A DNA stretch of 29,135 nt from an uncultured Collinsella sp. (GTDB lineage: Bacteria; Actinomycetota; Coriobacteriia; Coriobacteriales; Coriobacteriaceae): positions 1-29,135 of the forward strand of contig URNJ01000003.1 in the NCBI GenBank assembly GCA_900549215.1. The letters run 5' to 3'. Below, in pieces: positions 7,169 to 15,276 of this stretch. The notes under the pieces were generated by a model. The model made no database searches and was not told the DNA's origin. It was given only the letters and a program-made list of their open reading frames with translations. Every line of letters begins with the position of its first letter. The first letter of the stretch is position 1. A program made the translations under genes and the position numbers.

Positions 7169-8008
7169 ATGTATAAGATCCTGGAGAAGACGCAGTTCTC
7201 GGAGAAGGTGTTCAAGTTCCGCATCGAGGCGCCCGCAATCGCCAAGCATGCGCACGCTGGACAGTTCCTCATGGTCCGCGCCAACGAGACGGGCGAGCGC
7301 GTCCCGTTTACCCTGGCCGGCTGGAACGGTGACGAGGGCTGGGTCGAGTTCATCTTCATGGTGATCGGCAAGACCACCGAGATGCTGTCCACTTACGAAG
7401 CCGGCGAGTCGCTGCGCGACGTCGTGGGCCCGCTGGGCGTTCCCACCGAGATGGCCGAGGGCCCCTGCGCCGTCATTGGCGGCGGCGTCGGCCTGGCAAT
7501 TGCCTTCCCGGTCGCCAAGCACCTGGTCGAGACCGGTCACGAGGTGCACGCCATCATGGGCGCCCGCACCAAGGACCTCCTGCTCATGGAGGACCAGTTC
7601 CGCGAGCTCCTCGACGAGGACCACATCCATATCACCACCGACGACGGTTCCTACGGAGAGCAGGGCGTTGTCACCGCTCCGCTGGAGCGCCTGCTGCAGG
7701 ACAAGGCCGTGAGCCAGGTCTTCTGCGTCGGCCCCGTTCCGATGATGAAGTTCTCGACCCTCACCGCCCAGAAGTACGATACCCCCATCACCGCGTCGCT
7801 CAACCCCATCATGGTTGACGGCACCGGTATGGGCGGCTGCTGCCGTGTCGAGGTGGGCGGCGTGACCAAGTTCGCTTGCGTCGACGGCCCCGACTTCGAT
7901 GCCACCCTGGTCGACTGGGATGACCTTCGTGCCCGCCAGGCCGCTTACCGTTCCGAAGAGGGCGAGTCCCTCAAGGCCTATGAGGAAAAGAGCTGCGCAT
8001 GCCACTAG
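7169..8008 (+). CDS. nfnA: NfnA-type ferredoxin:NAD(P) oxidoreductase subunit (FAD and [2Fe-2S])
   Basis: Small subunit of NADH-dependent reduced ferredoxin:NADP+ oxidoreductase, or of the related sulfide dehydrogenase/glutamate synthase complex, in the cytoplasm. 279 residues. The order is an FAD domain (PFTLAG), an NAD-binding domain (AVIGGGVGLAIAFPVAKHL, about 104-122) and a C-terminal [2Fe-2S] site. That site reads VDGTGMGGCCRV...KFACVDGPDF, with Asp217, Cys224, Cys225 and Cys237. The family normally has MCxxCR, so the first Cys (position 222) is Gly here and a Cys has appeared at 224. AGAGAGGGG precedes the ATG. The last 10 nt overlap nfnB, as expected for coupled partners. The family is firm; the physiological acceptor is inferred. 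Confidence 0.92.
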   Translation: MYKILEKTQFSEKVFKFRIEAPAIAKHAHAGQFLMVRANETGERVPFTLAGWNGDEGWVEFIFMVIGKTTEMLSTYEAGESLRDVVGPLGVPTEMAEGPCAVIGGGVGLAIAFPVAKHLVETGHEVHAIMGARTKDLLLMEDQFRELLDEDHIHITTDDGSYGEQGVVTAPLERLLQDKAVSQVFCVGPVPMMKFSTLTAQKYDTPITASLNPIMVDGTGMGGCCRVEVGGVTKFACVDGPDFDATLVDWDDLRARQAAYRSEEGESLKAYEEKSCACH

Positions 8009-9408
8009 TTAACGGTCGTTTCGTTGCCGATATGAAGTCGCCCCGCACCCCCGATAACGAGGAGCCGGCTGCCGAGCGCGCCTGCGACTTCCGCCCCGTC
8101 GACAAGGGCTTCACCGAGGAGATGGCGCTGGCCGAGGCCGAGCGCTGCCTCAACTGCAAGAAGCCGTTCTGTGTTGAGGGCTGCCCCGTCAACATCAACA
8201 TTCCCCGCTTTATCGAGCAGATCCGCGCGAAGGACTTCGGCGGCGCTCTCGATACCATCCGCGAGGACTCCATGCTTCCCGCCATCTGCGGCCGCGTCTG
8301 CCCGCAGGAGAACCAGTGCGAGGGCAAGTGCATCCGTGGTAAGAAGTCCGAGCCCGTGGCCATCGGCCAGCTCGAGCGCTTCCTGGGTGATCGCCCCGAG
8401 CTCGCCTCCACGCCCAAGATGGCCCCCAAGAACGGCAAGAAGGTCGCCGTCGTCGGCTCCGGCCCGTCCGGCATCACCTGCGCCGGCGAGCTCGCCCGTA
8501 ACGGCTTTGACGTTACCGTCTTCGAGGCCTTCTTCACCGGCGGCGGCGTGCTGGTCTACGGCATCCCCGAGTTCCGTCTGCCCAAGGCGGTCGTCAAGCG
8601 CGAGATTGACGGCCTGGAGGACATGGGCGTCAAGTTTGAGTACAACTCCGTCGTGGGCAACATGGCCACGGCCGAGGAGCTGTTCGAGCAGGGCTTCGAC
8701 GCCATCTACGTGGCGACCGGCGCTGGCCTGCCCAAGTTCCTCAACGTCCCCGGCGAGAACCTGCCCAACGTCTTCTTCGCAAACGAGTACCTCACCCGCG
8801 TGAACCTGATGAAGGCCAACAAGTTCCCCGAGTACGACACCCCCACCAAGCACGGCAAGAACGTCGTTGTCTTTGGCGGCGGCAACGTGGCTATGGACGC
8901 CGTCCGTACCGCCAAGCGTCTGGGCGCCGAGCACGCCATCATCGCTTACCGCCGTACCGAGGACGAGATGCCCTGCCGTCGTGCCGAGCTGCACCACGCC
9001 AAGGCCGAGGGCGTCGAGGTTCTGCCGCTCGTTTCCCCGCTCGAGTTTGTCGCTGGCGAAGACGGCTCCGTGTGCGCCGTCAAGGTCCAGAAGATGGAGC
9101 TCGGCGAGCCCGACGAGTCCGGCCGTCGTCGCCCGGTGCCCATCGAGGGCGCCATCGAGGAGATCCCCTGCGACGTCGCGATCTCGGCTATCGGCACCAA
9201 CGCCAACCCCTTCGCAAAGAAGATCGGCGGCAAGATGGAGCTCAACAAGTGGGGCTACATCGTCGCCGACGAGGAGACCGGCCAGACCACCGATCCCCGC
9301 ATCTGGGCCGGCGGCGACATCGTCACCGGTGCCGCTACGGTCATTCTGGCGATGGGCGCTGGCAAGAAGGCCGCCGCTTCCATCACCAAGAGCCTGCTGG
9401 GCGAGTAA
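7999..9408 (+). CDS. nfnB: NfnB/GltA-type NADPH-dependent oxidoreductase (glutamate synthase small-subunit family)
   Basis: Large subunit partner of NfnA, carrying the bifurcating FAD and two [4Fe-4S] clusters. It reversibly couples NADPH oxidation to NAD+ and ferredoxin reduction. 469 residues. The N-terminal cluster cysteines are C50, C53, C58 and C62 (CLNCKKPFCVEGCP), then C97, C101, C107 and C111 (CGRVCPQENQCEGKC). A GSGPSG FAD motif lies near 153, the second Rossmann motif FGGGNVAMD near 295, and the closing FAD motif WAGGDIVTGA near 435. It is often annotated gltA (homotetrameric glutamate synthase), but the adjacent NfnA and the absence of a large GltB point to NfnAB. A terminator follows at 9437. 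Confidence 0.92.
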   Translation: MPLVNGRFVADMKSPRTPDNEEPAAERACDFRPVDKGFTEEMALAEAERCLNCKKPFCVEGCPVNINIPRFIEQIRAKDFGGALDTIREDSMLPAICGRVCPQENQCEGKCIRGKKSEPVAIGQLERFLGDRPELASTPKMAPKNGKKVAVVGSGPSGITCAGELARNGFDVTVFEAFFTGGGVLVYGIPEFRLPKAVVKREIDGLEDMGVKFEYNSVVGNMATAEELFEQGFDAIYVATGAGLPKFLNVPGENLPNVFFANEYLTRVNLMKANKFPEYDTPTKHGKNVVVFGGGNVAMDAVRTAKRLGAEHAIIAYRRTEDEMPCRRAELHHAKAEGVEVLPLVSPLEFVAGEDGSVCAVKVQKMELGEPDESGRRRPVPIEGAIEEIPCDVAISAIGTNANPFAKKIGGKMELNKWGYIVADEETGQTTDPRIWAGGDIVTGAATVILAMGAGKKAAASITKSLLGE

Positions 9409-9436
9409 TCACCCTCAGCGCTAGCCATTAAACGGC

Positions 9437-9475
9437 AAAGTCCCTGTCGAGCACACGCTCGGCGGGGACTTTTTC
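9437..9475 (+). terminator. Rho-independent terminator after nfnB
   Basis: AAAGTCCCTGTCGAGC (9437-9452) pairs with GCTCGGCGGGGACTTT around loop ACAC, with minor mismatches. A T run follows to 9475. It lies about 30 nt after the nfnB stop. Confidence 0.9.
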
Positions 9476-9490
9476 TATGCCGGCCGTCCC

Positions 9491-9525
9491 ACCACCACAA
9501 AGGTGCCTGTCCCCTTTGTGGTGGT
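9491..9525. repeat. GGGGACAG-family palindrome between convergent genes
   Basis: ACCACCACAAAGG (9491-9503) pairs perfectly with 9513-9525. The loop and right arm carry CTGTCCCC. It sits between the convergent nfnB and the kinase-like gene and could terminate the latter. It belongs to the family at 10175, 13342, 15277 and 23756. Confidence 0.75.
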
Positions 9526-9534
9526 TTTGGTCGG

Positions 9535-10158
9535 TTAGCCTTCGAGTTGGGCCACCTTGTAGCGGTAGGCCGCGGCGATGACGTCCTTGCAGCCTTCGCG
9601 GCCCAGCTTGGCGCGGTTGACTACGATATCCTTACCGCTCGTCATCTTCCATTTGCCGGCACTGTAGCGCTTATAGAACGCCTCGCGCGCCTTCTGCTGC
9701 TGTTTGACCAGCTTGGCGCCCTTCTTTTTGTTAAGGCCACGCTTCTTGCGCACGATCTCGACGCGGTCCTCAAAGGGAGCGGTCACCAACACGGCAATGT
9801 GGTTGGGGTTGTTGCGAAGCAGATAATCGGACAGGCGGCCTTCGATAATGCAGCTCTCGGTCTCGCCCAAATCCAAAATCACCTGGCTCATCTTTTGGAA
9901 CAACTTATCCGAGTACGAACGCGCATCGTAGCGGTCGGGCAGAAACGCCATGTTCTCAACGGCCAGACGTTCGTCATAGGCGGCCATCTTATCGAGCGAC
10001 TCGCCCGCGCGCAGCGACGCACGTACCAGCAGCTCGTTATCGTACAGCGGAATCCCCAACTCGTCGGCAAGCATGCGACCAATCTCGTGGCCCTCGGCGC
10101 CAAAGTCGCGCGCGATGGTAATGACCACAGGATTCTTCTTATTCTCCAGATCGCTCAT
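9535..10158 (-). CDS. Cytidylate-kinase-like family protein (AAA_33/Cytidylate_kin2 type)
   Basis: A 207-residue P-loop kinase-like protein of the Cytidylate_kin2 family. The N-terminal ITIARDFGAEGHEIGRMLA (about 14-32) replaces a normal GxxGxGKS with the family's degenerate loop. LGIPLYDNELL follows, then IIEGRLSDYLLRN and a basic C-terminal region (RKKRGLNKKKGAKLVKQQQ). These proteins resemble Cmk, but their substrate is not established, so no symbol is given. The ATG at 10158 has AAAGGA about 7 nt upstream; an in-frame TTG-type start at 10203 lies inside the palindrome and is rejected. It is downstream of the amino-acid transporter genes on the same strand but separated by that palindrome. 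Confidence 0.8.
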   Translation of the reverse strand: MSDLENKKNPVVITIARDFGAEGHEIGRMLADELGIPLYDNELLVRASLRAGESLDKMAAYDERLAVENMAFLPDRYDARSYSDKLFQKMSQVILDLGETESCIIEGRLSDYLLRNNPNHIAVLVTAPFEDRVEIVRKKRGLNKKKGAKLVKQQQKAREAFYKRYSAGKWKMTSGKDIVVNRAKLGREGCKDVIAAAYRYKVAQLEG

Positions 10159-10174
10159 CGCGATTCCTTTCTCT

Positions 10175-10205
10175 ATGTGACAAAGGGACAGTCCCTTTGT
10201 CACAT
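10175..10205. repeat. Perfect 31 bp palindrome, GGGACAG family
   Basis: ATGTGACAAAGGGAC (10175-10189), one central A, then the exact reverse complement (10191-10205). It starts 1 nt beyond the permease stop (10207) and lies 17 nt upstream of the kinase-like start. It could end the transporter transcript or act on the kinase-like gene's leader. Confidence 0.8.
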
Positions 10206-10206
10206 T

Positions 10207-10845
10207 CTACGCTGCCACGATGCGGCGCTGATACGCTCGGACCAGCAGCGAGATACCAAAGTTGAGCACAAAGTACATCGCAAACACCAGGCCGTAGAGC
10301 ATAAGCACCTGCGACAGGTCGATCGCGTGGGCCATCACGACGTTTGCCGTGTACATGAGCTCGGCCACGTTAATGCCCGAAAGATACGAGCTGTCCTTGA
10401 TGACAGTCGTGCACTGGCTAAACAGCGCCGGAATGATCGTCTTAAACGTCTGCGGCAGAATGATGTAGCGCATGGTGGCAAAGAAGCCAAAGCCTTGGCT
10501 CTGCGCTGCCTCAAACTGGCCGCGCGGAATCGAGTTGAGGCCGCCGCGCACAATCTCGGCCATAACAGCGCTGGTAAACAGCGTAAAGGCGATGGTCGAA
10601 ATCACAATGTCCAAACCCTGCACCGTAAAGTAGATAAACAGAATCCACAGCAGGTTTGGCGTGCAGCGGAACAGCTCGATATAGGCGCTCACCAAAATAC
10701 GGAACGGGCGGGGCGCATAGCTTTTCACGAGCGCCAGCACCGTGCCAAAGATGAGCGAGAAAAAGATCGACAGCGCCGAGATCTCGATCGTCTTAACAAA
10801 GCCGCCCCAAATGTAGAGCAGGTTGGTCGCGTTGAAGATTTCCAT
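10207..10845 (-). CDS. Amino-acid ABC transporter permease (HisM/GlnP family)
   Basis: Integral membrane subunit of a polar amino-acid importer. At 212 residues it is typical for the family. It has an N-terminal segment (FVKTIEISALSIFFSLIFGTVLALV), middle helices and a C-terminal helix (LMLYGLVFAMYFVLNFGISLLV). The EAA coupling loop reads EAAQSQGFGFFATMRYIILPQTFKTIIP (broken here: EAAQSQGF, then ILPQ). It starts 3 nt after the stop of the other permease gene, so the two are co-translated and likely form a heterodimer. It is the last gene of the operon before the palindrome at 10175. Confidence 0.92.
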   Translation of the reverse strand: MEIFNATNLLYIWGGFVKTIEISALSIFFSLIFGTVLALVKSYAPRPFRILVSAYIELFRCTPNLLWILFIYFTVQGLDIVISTIAFTLFTSAVMAEIVRGGLNSIPRGQFEAAQSQGFGFFATMRYIILPQTFKTIIPALFSQCTTVIKDSSYLSGINVAELMYTANVVMAHAIDLSQVLMLYGLVFAMYFVLNFGISLLVRAYQRRIVAA

Positions 10846-10848
10846 GCG

Positions 10849-11595
10849 CTAGGCCTCCTCTACGTTGTCGAGCCCCAGCTCGGCCAGGCTCACGCCGCGC
10901 GGACGCTCCTTGGAGCGGCGCTCGAGCCACTGCACCAGCATGGCGAGCGGAAAGCAGATGATGAAGTACATAAGGCAGCAGACGATGTATCCCTGCAGGT
11001 AACCGTACAGACTCACAAAGTTGTCGGAACGGTACATAAGGTCGCCGCCGGCCACAAGCGCCAGCACCGACGTGTTCTTGACCAGGTTGAGCGCCTGGTT
11101 ACACAGCGGCGGCAAAATGATCTTGAACGTCTGGGGCAACACGATGTACCAGTATGCCTGCGCACGGGTGAAGCCCTGGCTCTGGGCCGCCTCCATCTGA
11201 CCGCGCGGGACCGCTTCGATACCGGTGCGGATGACCTCCGAAATGTAGGCCGCGTGATACAGGCCCACGCCCAAAAAGCCCAGCACGAACGGCGCGATAC
11301 GCACCGGCTGATCGGCACCGGTTATGGCCTGCAAAAACTGCGGACCGGCCATGTACATAAAGAGCACCTGCACGGGCAACGGGGTGTTCTGGTAAAACTC
11401 CACGTACACGCGGCTTATGGCGCGCAGCACGCGCGAACGAGTGGTAGAGAACACGCCCAGCAGCGTGCCCAGCACCAGCGACAACAGCAGACCGGCAACG
11501 ACCACTTGCAGCGTCACGCCAAAGCCCTCCCAGAAGGGCCCCATGTTTTGAAATGTCGTCGACCAACGGTCGGCGTCAAATAATCCTTCGAGCAT
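10849..11595 (-). CDS. Amino-acid ABC transporter permease (HisQ/GlnP family)
   Basis: Second permease of the importer, 248 residues. It has hydrophobic segments at GFGVTLQVVVAGLLLSLVLGTLLGV, near PVQVLFMYMAG, and at the C-terminus (GYIVCCLMYFIICFPLAMLV). The EAA loop reads EAAQSQGFTRAQAYWYIVLPQTFKIILPP (EAAQSQGF then VLPQTFK). The ATG at 11595 has AAGGAAGGA 6 nt upstream; the longer in-frame extension to 11664 overlaps the binding-protein gene and is rejected. It lies 25 nt downstream of the binding-protein gene. Confidence 0.92.
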   Translation of the reverse strand: MLEGLFDADRWSTTFQNMGPFWEGFGVTLQVVVAGLLLSLVLGTLLGVFSTTRSRVLRAISRVYVEFYQNTPLPVQVLFMYMAGPQFLQAITGADQPVRIAPFVLGFLGVGLYHAAYISEVIRTGIEAVPRGQMEAAQSQGFTRAQAYWYIVLPQTFKIILPPLCNQALNLVKNTSVLALVAGGDLMYRSDNFVSLYGYLQGYIVCCLMYFIICFPLAMLVQWLERRSKERPRGVSLAELGLDNVEEA

Positions 11596-11620
11596 TTGAT
11601 TCCTTCCTTGGACGATGCGC

Positions 11621-12496
11621 CTATACAAGACCCCAGGTCTTGACCTCTTGGTCGAGCCAACCATCGGCCAGGCGATCGCAAATCACCTGATCGACAACAG
11701 CCGAAAGGTCGCAGCCCTTCTTGGTCGCCACGCCGTAGCCCTGCTCGCCAAACTTGACCTCGGGCTGCAACAGCTCAACGGTCTCGTTCATGTAACCGGC
11801 CAGCGTGGAGCGGTCCATGGCAAAGACGTCGATATTGCCGGCGTCGAGCGAACTCTTGATGATGGGGTAGCCGCTAAAGGCCCTAAACTCGGGCTTGCAG
11901 CTAAAGCCGTTGTCCTTGATCATCTGCTCGATCAGGCCCTGCGTGGTAGCACCCTGGCTCACGCCAATGACCTTGCCGTCCAGGTCCTCAATCGAGGTAA
12001 AGCCCGAACGCTTCTTGACCATGAGTCCCACGTAGTCGGTGCGGTACGGCGTCGAGAAATCCCAGCTCTTCTTGCGCTCGTCGGTGATGGTGTAGGTCGC
12101 CGCGACCACGTCAAGTTGGCCGTTATCGATCAGCGGGCCGCGCGTCTTGGGCGTTACGTCGGTAAACTCGACAAGCTCCTGGGCGCGGGCCTCCTTGTAG
12201 CTCACGCCAAAGACGGCAGCGGCGATCTGGTAGCACAAATCGACTTCCATGCCCTCAAAGCGGCCCTTGGCGGTGTCGTAATAGCCATAGCCGGGAACGT
12301 CCTTCTTAACGCCGGCATTCAGATGGCCACGCGACTTGATGGCCGCAAGCTTGGACCCCTTGTCGGAGCCCTCGCCGCTGGTGGAGTTGCCGCAACCGGT
12401 AAGCGCGGTCCCCGTCAGCGCGAGCATGCCGGCGCCAGCCAGCTGCAAAAAGTGACGGCGCGACACGGCCGCCCTCGTCATATCCGTCATGTCCAT
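11621..12496 (-). CDS. Amino-acid ABC transporter substrate-binding lipoprotein (SBP family 3)
   Basis: Extracytoplasmic binding protein of 291 residues. The N-terminus has twin arginines (SRRHFLQLAGAG, Arg13-Arg14), a hydrophobic stretch and a lipobox LTGC with Cys35. It looks like a Tat-exported lipoprotein anchored to the outer face of the membrane. The mature part has the family-3 pattern: GYYDTAKGRFEGMEVDLCYQIA, DVVAATYTITDERKKSWDFSTPY and DLDGKVIGVSQGATTQ. The closest general type is a glutamine/glutamate or polar amino-acid binder; the ligand is not certain. The ATG at 12496 lies 8 nt after the ATPase stop; ATGs at 12490 and 12481 are in frame. Confidence 0.92.
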   Translation of the reverse strand: MDMTDMTRAAVSRRHFLQLAGAGMLALTGTALTGCGNSTSGEGSDKGSKLAAIKSRGHLNAGVKKDVPGYGYYDTAKGRFEGMEVDLCYQIAAAVFGVSYKEARAQELVEFTDVTPKTRGPLIDNGQLDVVAATYTITDERKKSWDFSTPYRTDYVGLMVKKRSGFTSIEDLDGKVIGVSQGATTQGLIEQMIKDNGFSCKPEFRAFSGYPIIKSSLDAGNIDVFAMDRSTLAGYMNETVELLQPEVKFGEQGYGVATKKGCDLSAVVDQVICDRLADGWLDQEVKTWGLV

Positions 12497-12504
12497 CACC
12501 GCGC

Positions 12505-13236
12505 CTAGTGCAGAATCTTGGACAGGAACTCGCGGCAACGCGGGTTCTCGGGGTTATCGAAGAAGTGCTCGGGCGTGCCCTCCTCCAGAATGCGGCCGTC
12601 CTCCATAAAGATGACGCGGTCGGCCACCTGGCGCGCAAAGCCCATCTCGTGCGTCACGCAGATCATGGTGATGTCCTCCTGCGCGAGCTCAATCATAACG
12701 TCCAAGACTTCCTGGACCATCTCGGGGTCGAGCGCCGAGGTCGGCTCGTCAAACAGGATGATGGGCTGCTTGGTGCACAGGGCACGGGCGATGGCGATGC
12801 GCTGCTGCTGACCGCCCGAGAGATTCTGCGGATACTCGCCGGCCTTATGCGCCATGCCGACGCGCTTGAGCGCGGCAATGGCGATCTCGGTCGCCTCCTC
12901 CTTGCTCTTCTTTTGCAGCTTGATGGGTGCGAGCGTCAGGTTGCCCAGCACCGTCATGTTGGGATACAGGTTGAACTGCTGAAACACCATGGAGCTGTAC
13001 TTGCGAGCCATCTCCAGGTGATTCTTTTTGGTGAGCGGCGTACCGTCGATGACGACCTCGCCCGACGTGGGCTCCTCCAGATAATCGACGCAACGGATGA
13101 GCGTCGACTTACCCGAGCCGGAAGGCCCGATCATTACGAGCTTCTCGCCGCGCTTGACGGTGAGATTGATATCTTTGAGCACATGCAGGTCGCCAAAGTA
13201 CTTGTTGAGATGCTTGATCTCGATCATGTCTGCCAT
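12505..13236 (-). CDS. Amino-acid ABC transporter ATP-binding protein (GlnQ/HisP family)
   Basis: ATPase of the polar amino-acid importer; 243 residues, the standard size. Walker A GPSGSGKST (37-45), Q-loop MVFQQFNLYPNMTV, signature LSGGQQQRIAIARAL (about 139), Walker B IILFDEPTSALDPE (about 160) and H-loop VTHEMGF (about 196) are all intact. GGGAAGGGA precedes the ATG by 5 nt. It is the first gene of the operon ATPase, binding protein, permease, permease. TACAAT on the minus strand at 13277-13272 is a possible -10, without a good -35. Confidence 0.95.
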   Translation of the reverse strand: MADMIEIKHLNKYFGDLHVLKDINLTVKRGEKLVMIGPSGSGKSTLIRCVDYLEEPTSGEVVIDGTPLTKKNHLEMARKYSSMVFQQFNLYPNMTVLGNLTLAPIKLQKKSKEEATEIAIAALKRVGMAHKAGEYPQNLSGGQQQRIAIARALCTKQPIILFDEPTSALDPEMVQEVLDVMIELAQEDITMICVTHEMGFARQVADRVIFMEDGRILEEGTPEHFFDNPENPRCREFLSKILH

Positions 13237-13341
13237 GAATGTCCCTTCCCTGCGTTTACACGAGTTGAACTATTGTACGGAAAGAACCGCGTTTCCGCAG
13301 CCCACACTACATTCCCGTAAAGAACCCGCAACCTTCCACCC

Positions 13342-13410
13342 ACTCATTGGGGACAGACTTAAATGAGTACCTGCTCATTGGGCACTCATTTAAGCCCGTC
13401 CCCAATGAGT
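13342..13410. repeat. GGGGACAG-family long palindrome between yqeY terminator and the amino-acid operon
   Basis: ACTCATTGGGGAC (13342-13354) pairs with GTCCCCAATGAGT (13398-13410). A second stem inside pairs CTTAAATGAGT with ACTCATTTAAG. The 69 bp unit repeats CTCATT four times on alternating strands. It lies just downstream of the yqeY terminator and upstream of the amino-acid operon. Confidence 0.8.
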
Positions 13411-13422
13411 ACCCAGCTCATC

Positions 13423-13454
13423 AAAAAGGGGCGCGACCGCAATGGTCACGCCCC
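13423..13454 (-). terminator. Rho-independent terminator after yqeY
   Basis: On the minus strand GGGGCGTGACC pairs with GGTCGCGCCCC, with one A-C mismatch and loop ATTGC, followed by TTTTT (complement of 13423-13427). It lies about 30 nt past the yqeY stop. Confidence 0.85.
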
Positions 13455-13483
13455 CTCAGCCTCAACTGTGTACCGCTCGGCCC

Positions 13484-13927
13484 CTACGCGAGGCGGGCTC
13501 CGACGATCTTTGCCGCGGCCGGCTTATCGAAGTTGCCGCCGGTGGCCTTGCCGAGTGCGCCCATAACCTGGCCCATCTGCTTCTTGGACGTGGCGCCCAG
13601 CTCGGCGATGACCTGCTCGATCAGAGCCTCGAGCTCCTCGCCCGAAACCTGCGCGGGCAGCAGGCTTTCCAGAATCTTGACCTGCTCGGTCAGGTTGTCG
13701 GTACGCTCCTGGTCGGTGCCGGCCTTGATGGACATCTCCAGCGTCTCGCTCGTCTGCTTAATCAGACGCTTGATCATGCTGTTGACGTCTTCCTCGGTCA
13801 CATCGCGGCGCTCGTTAACCTCGATATTCTTCACCTCGGCCTTAACCTGGCGAATGATGGACAGGCGAACCTTGTCCTTGGCCTTCATGGCCGCGATCAT
13901 TTCTTTCTGCAGCTCTTCGTTGGTCAT
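13484..13927 (-). CDS. yqeY: GatB/YqeY domain-containing protein
   Basis: A 147-residue cytoplasmic protein of the YqeY family, which resembles the C-terminal tail domain of GatB/GatE amidotransferases and is thought to bind tRNA. The signature regions are present: MIAAMKAKDKVRLSIIRQVKAE near the N-terminus (as MKAKDKVRLSIIR), EQVKILESLLPAQ in the middle, and GQVMGALGKATGGNFDKP near the end. The ATG at 13927 has GAGAGGA 7 nt upstream; a TTG two codons earlier is not needed. It follows the foldase gene by 54 nt on the same strand and may be co-transcribed with it. Its function in the cell is not settled. Confidence 0.93.
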   Translation of the reverse strand: MTNEELQKEMIAAMKAKDKVRLSIIRQVKAEVKNIEVNERRDVTEEDVNSMIKRLIKQTSETLEMSIKAGTDQERTDNLTEQVKILESLLPAQVSGEELEALIEQVIAELGATSKKQMGQVMGALGKATGGNFDKPAAAKIVGARLA

Positions 13928-13981
13928 CTGCAAATCCTCTCTAATAGCGTGGGCGGCACTCGCGCGAGCACCGCCCCATGA

Positions 13982-15202
13982 TTACTCAGTCGTCGACGAA
14001 TCGTCGGTCGAGCTCTTGGTGACGCCCTTCAGGCTGACGTTGTATGGCACGTCTTTGGGCATGGGATTAACGGTGATGTCGGCATCCTTCTTGTACTGCT
14101 CTAGCCACTCGCTGTACGCGGTGCTGGCCGCCTGCGTCTTCACCACGTTGGAGACGTACTTCTTGATGGCCTTGGGTACCTGGTTGATGTCATCGACCTG
14201 ATTATCGACATGGAAGTAGTCGGTGCACTTGATGATGTGGTAACCATAGGTCGACTCGACGACTTCGCTCACGTCGCCCTTGTTGAGTCCCTCGAGCGCC
14301 GTCTGGTAGCTGTCGACAAAGGTGGTGAGCTTATCCCAGCCCACATCGCCCTTCTTCTCCTTGGAACCGGTGTCCTCGGAGTACTGCTCAACGGCGTCCT
14401 CAAAGCTCAGCTCACCGGAGTTGATCTTGTCCAGGCACTCCTGCGCCTTGGCCTTGGCGGCAGCCTTGTCCTCGTCGGAAGCGTCGGAATCAACCTTGAT
14501 CAGGATGTTCGACGAGCGGCGGGCGTCGTTGTAGCTGGACAGGTTTTCGTTGATGTAATCGACAATCTCGCTGTCCTTGGGCTTGCTCGTGGGCGCGACG
14601 GCATCCTTGAGTTTCTGCTGCGCCAGACTCTCCTTGAGTGAGTCCTTGTAGGTGTCCTCGGTATAGCCGTAGGTCTTGAGGGTCTTCTTAAAGGCCTTGG
14701 CGCCGCCCGCGCTCTTGCACGCGTCCTTCCAAGCCTTCTCGACCTCCTCATCCGACACCGTCACGCCGTTCTCCTTCTGTGCCTGTTGAAGCAGAATCTG
14801 CTGCGTGTAGGAGTCGATGAGTTGCTTGCGGTACTTCTTGGGCGTGAGGTCGTTGTCAACCAGATACTGCGCCCAATCCTCATCCTTGGTGTAGCCGTAG
14901 GACGTGCGCATGCTCATGATCTGCTTGGTCACGGTGTCCTCGGTGAGGTTGGTGCCGTTGATAGTTGCAGCAACACCGCCGGTCAGCTTGTAGCCCGAGG
15001 TGTCCTCGGCCTGCGACATAAGGCCGGAGCACGCCATCGCCGAGACGGAAAGCAGCATCGCCAGCACGCCGATGACCACCAGGACGATCTTGACGGTCTT
15101 GGACACATAGGTCTTGCGCTGCTTCTTGCGAGAGCTGGAGGCGGCGCGGGGCCGTTGCTCGGGCGCCGGCGCGACCTCGGGGTTCTTTTTCTTGTTTGCC
15201 AT
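13982..15202 (-). CDS. Membrane-anchored peptidyl-prolyl isomerase, PrsA/SurA (parvulin) type
   Basis: 406-residue extracytoplasmic foldase. A basic, Ala/Pro-rich cytoplasmic tail (1-35) is followed by one membrane segment (TVKIVLVVIGVLAMLLSVSAMA, broken here: about 36-57). A Cys after SAMA resembles a weak lipobox. A SurA-N-like helical region follows (ATINGTNLTEDTVTKQIMSM). The parvulin domain (about 233-330) has RRSSNILIKV, GELSFEDAVEQYSED, KGDVGWDKL and YGYHIIKC. A Ser/Thr/Asp-rich tail ends it. It probably helps fold secreted proteins, including sortase substrates. The start has GGCC-rich context with AAAGG upstream. Confidence 0.9.
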   Translation of the reverse strand: MANKKKNPEVAPAPEQRPRAASSSRKKQRKTYVSKTVKIVLVVIGVLAMLLSVSAMACSGLMSQAEDTSGYKLTGGVAATINGTNLTEDTVTKQIMSMRTSYGYTKDEDWAQYLVDNDLTPKKYRKQLIDSYTQQILLQQAQKENGVTVSDEEVEKAWKDACKSAGGAKAFKKTLKTYGYTEDTYKDSLKESLAQQKLKDAVAPTSKPKDSEIVDYINENLSSYNDARRSSNILIKVDSDASDEDKAAAKAKAQECLDKINSGELSFEDAVEQYSEDTGSKEKKGDVGWDKLTTFVDSYQTALEGLNKGDVSEVVESTYGYHIIKCTDYFHVDNQVDDINQVPKAIKKYVSNVVKTQAASTAYSEWLEQYKKDADITVNPMPKDVPYNVSLKGVTKSSTDDSSTTE

Positions 15203-15276
15203 GTTTGGCCTTTCGCATCACGAATCGAACAAACGCCATTGTGTCACAACGCAGCCCCCGCGACACACTTGGCGCA

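Noticed and set aside
9547..11583. 678-codon plus-strand frame through the kinase-like and permease genes
   Set aside because: Shadow frame rich in His, Arg and Gln with no family resemblance; three recognisable genes lie on the other strand.
13484..13933. TTG start two codons upstream of the yqeY ATG
   Set aside because: The ATG at 13927 is better spaced from GAGAGGA.
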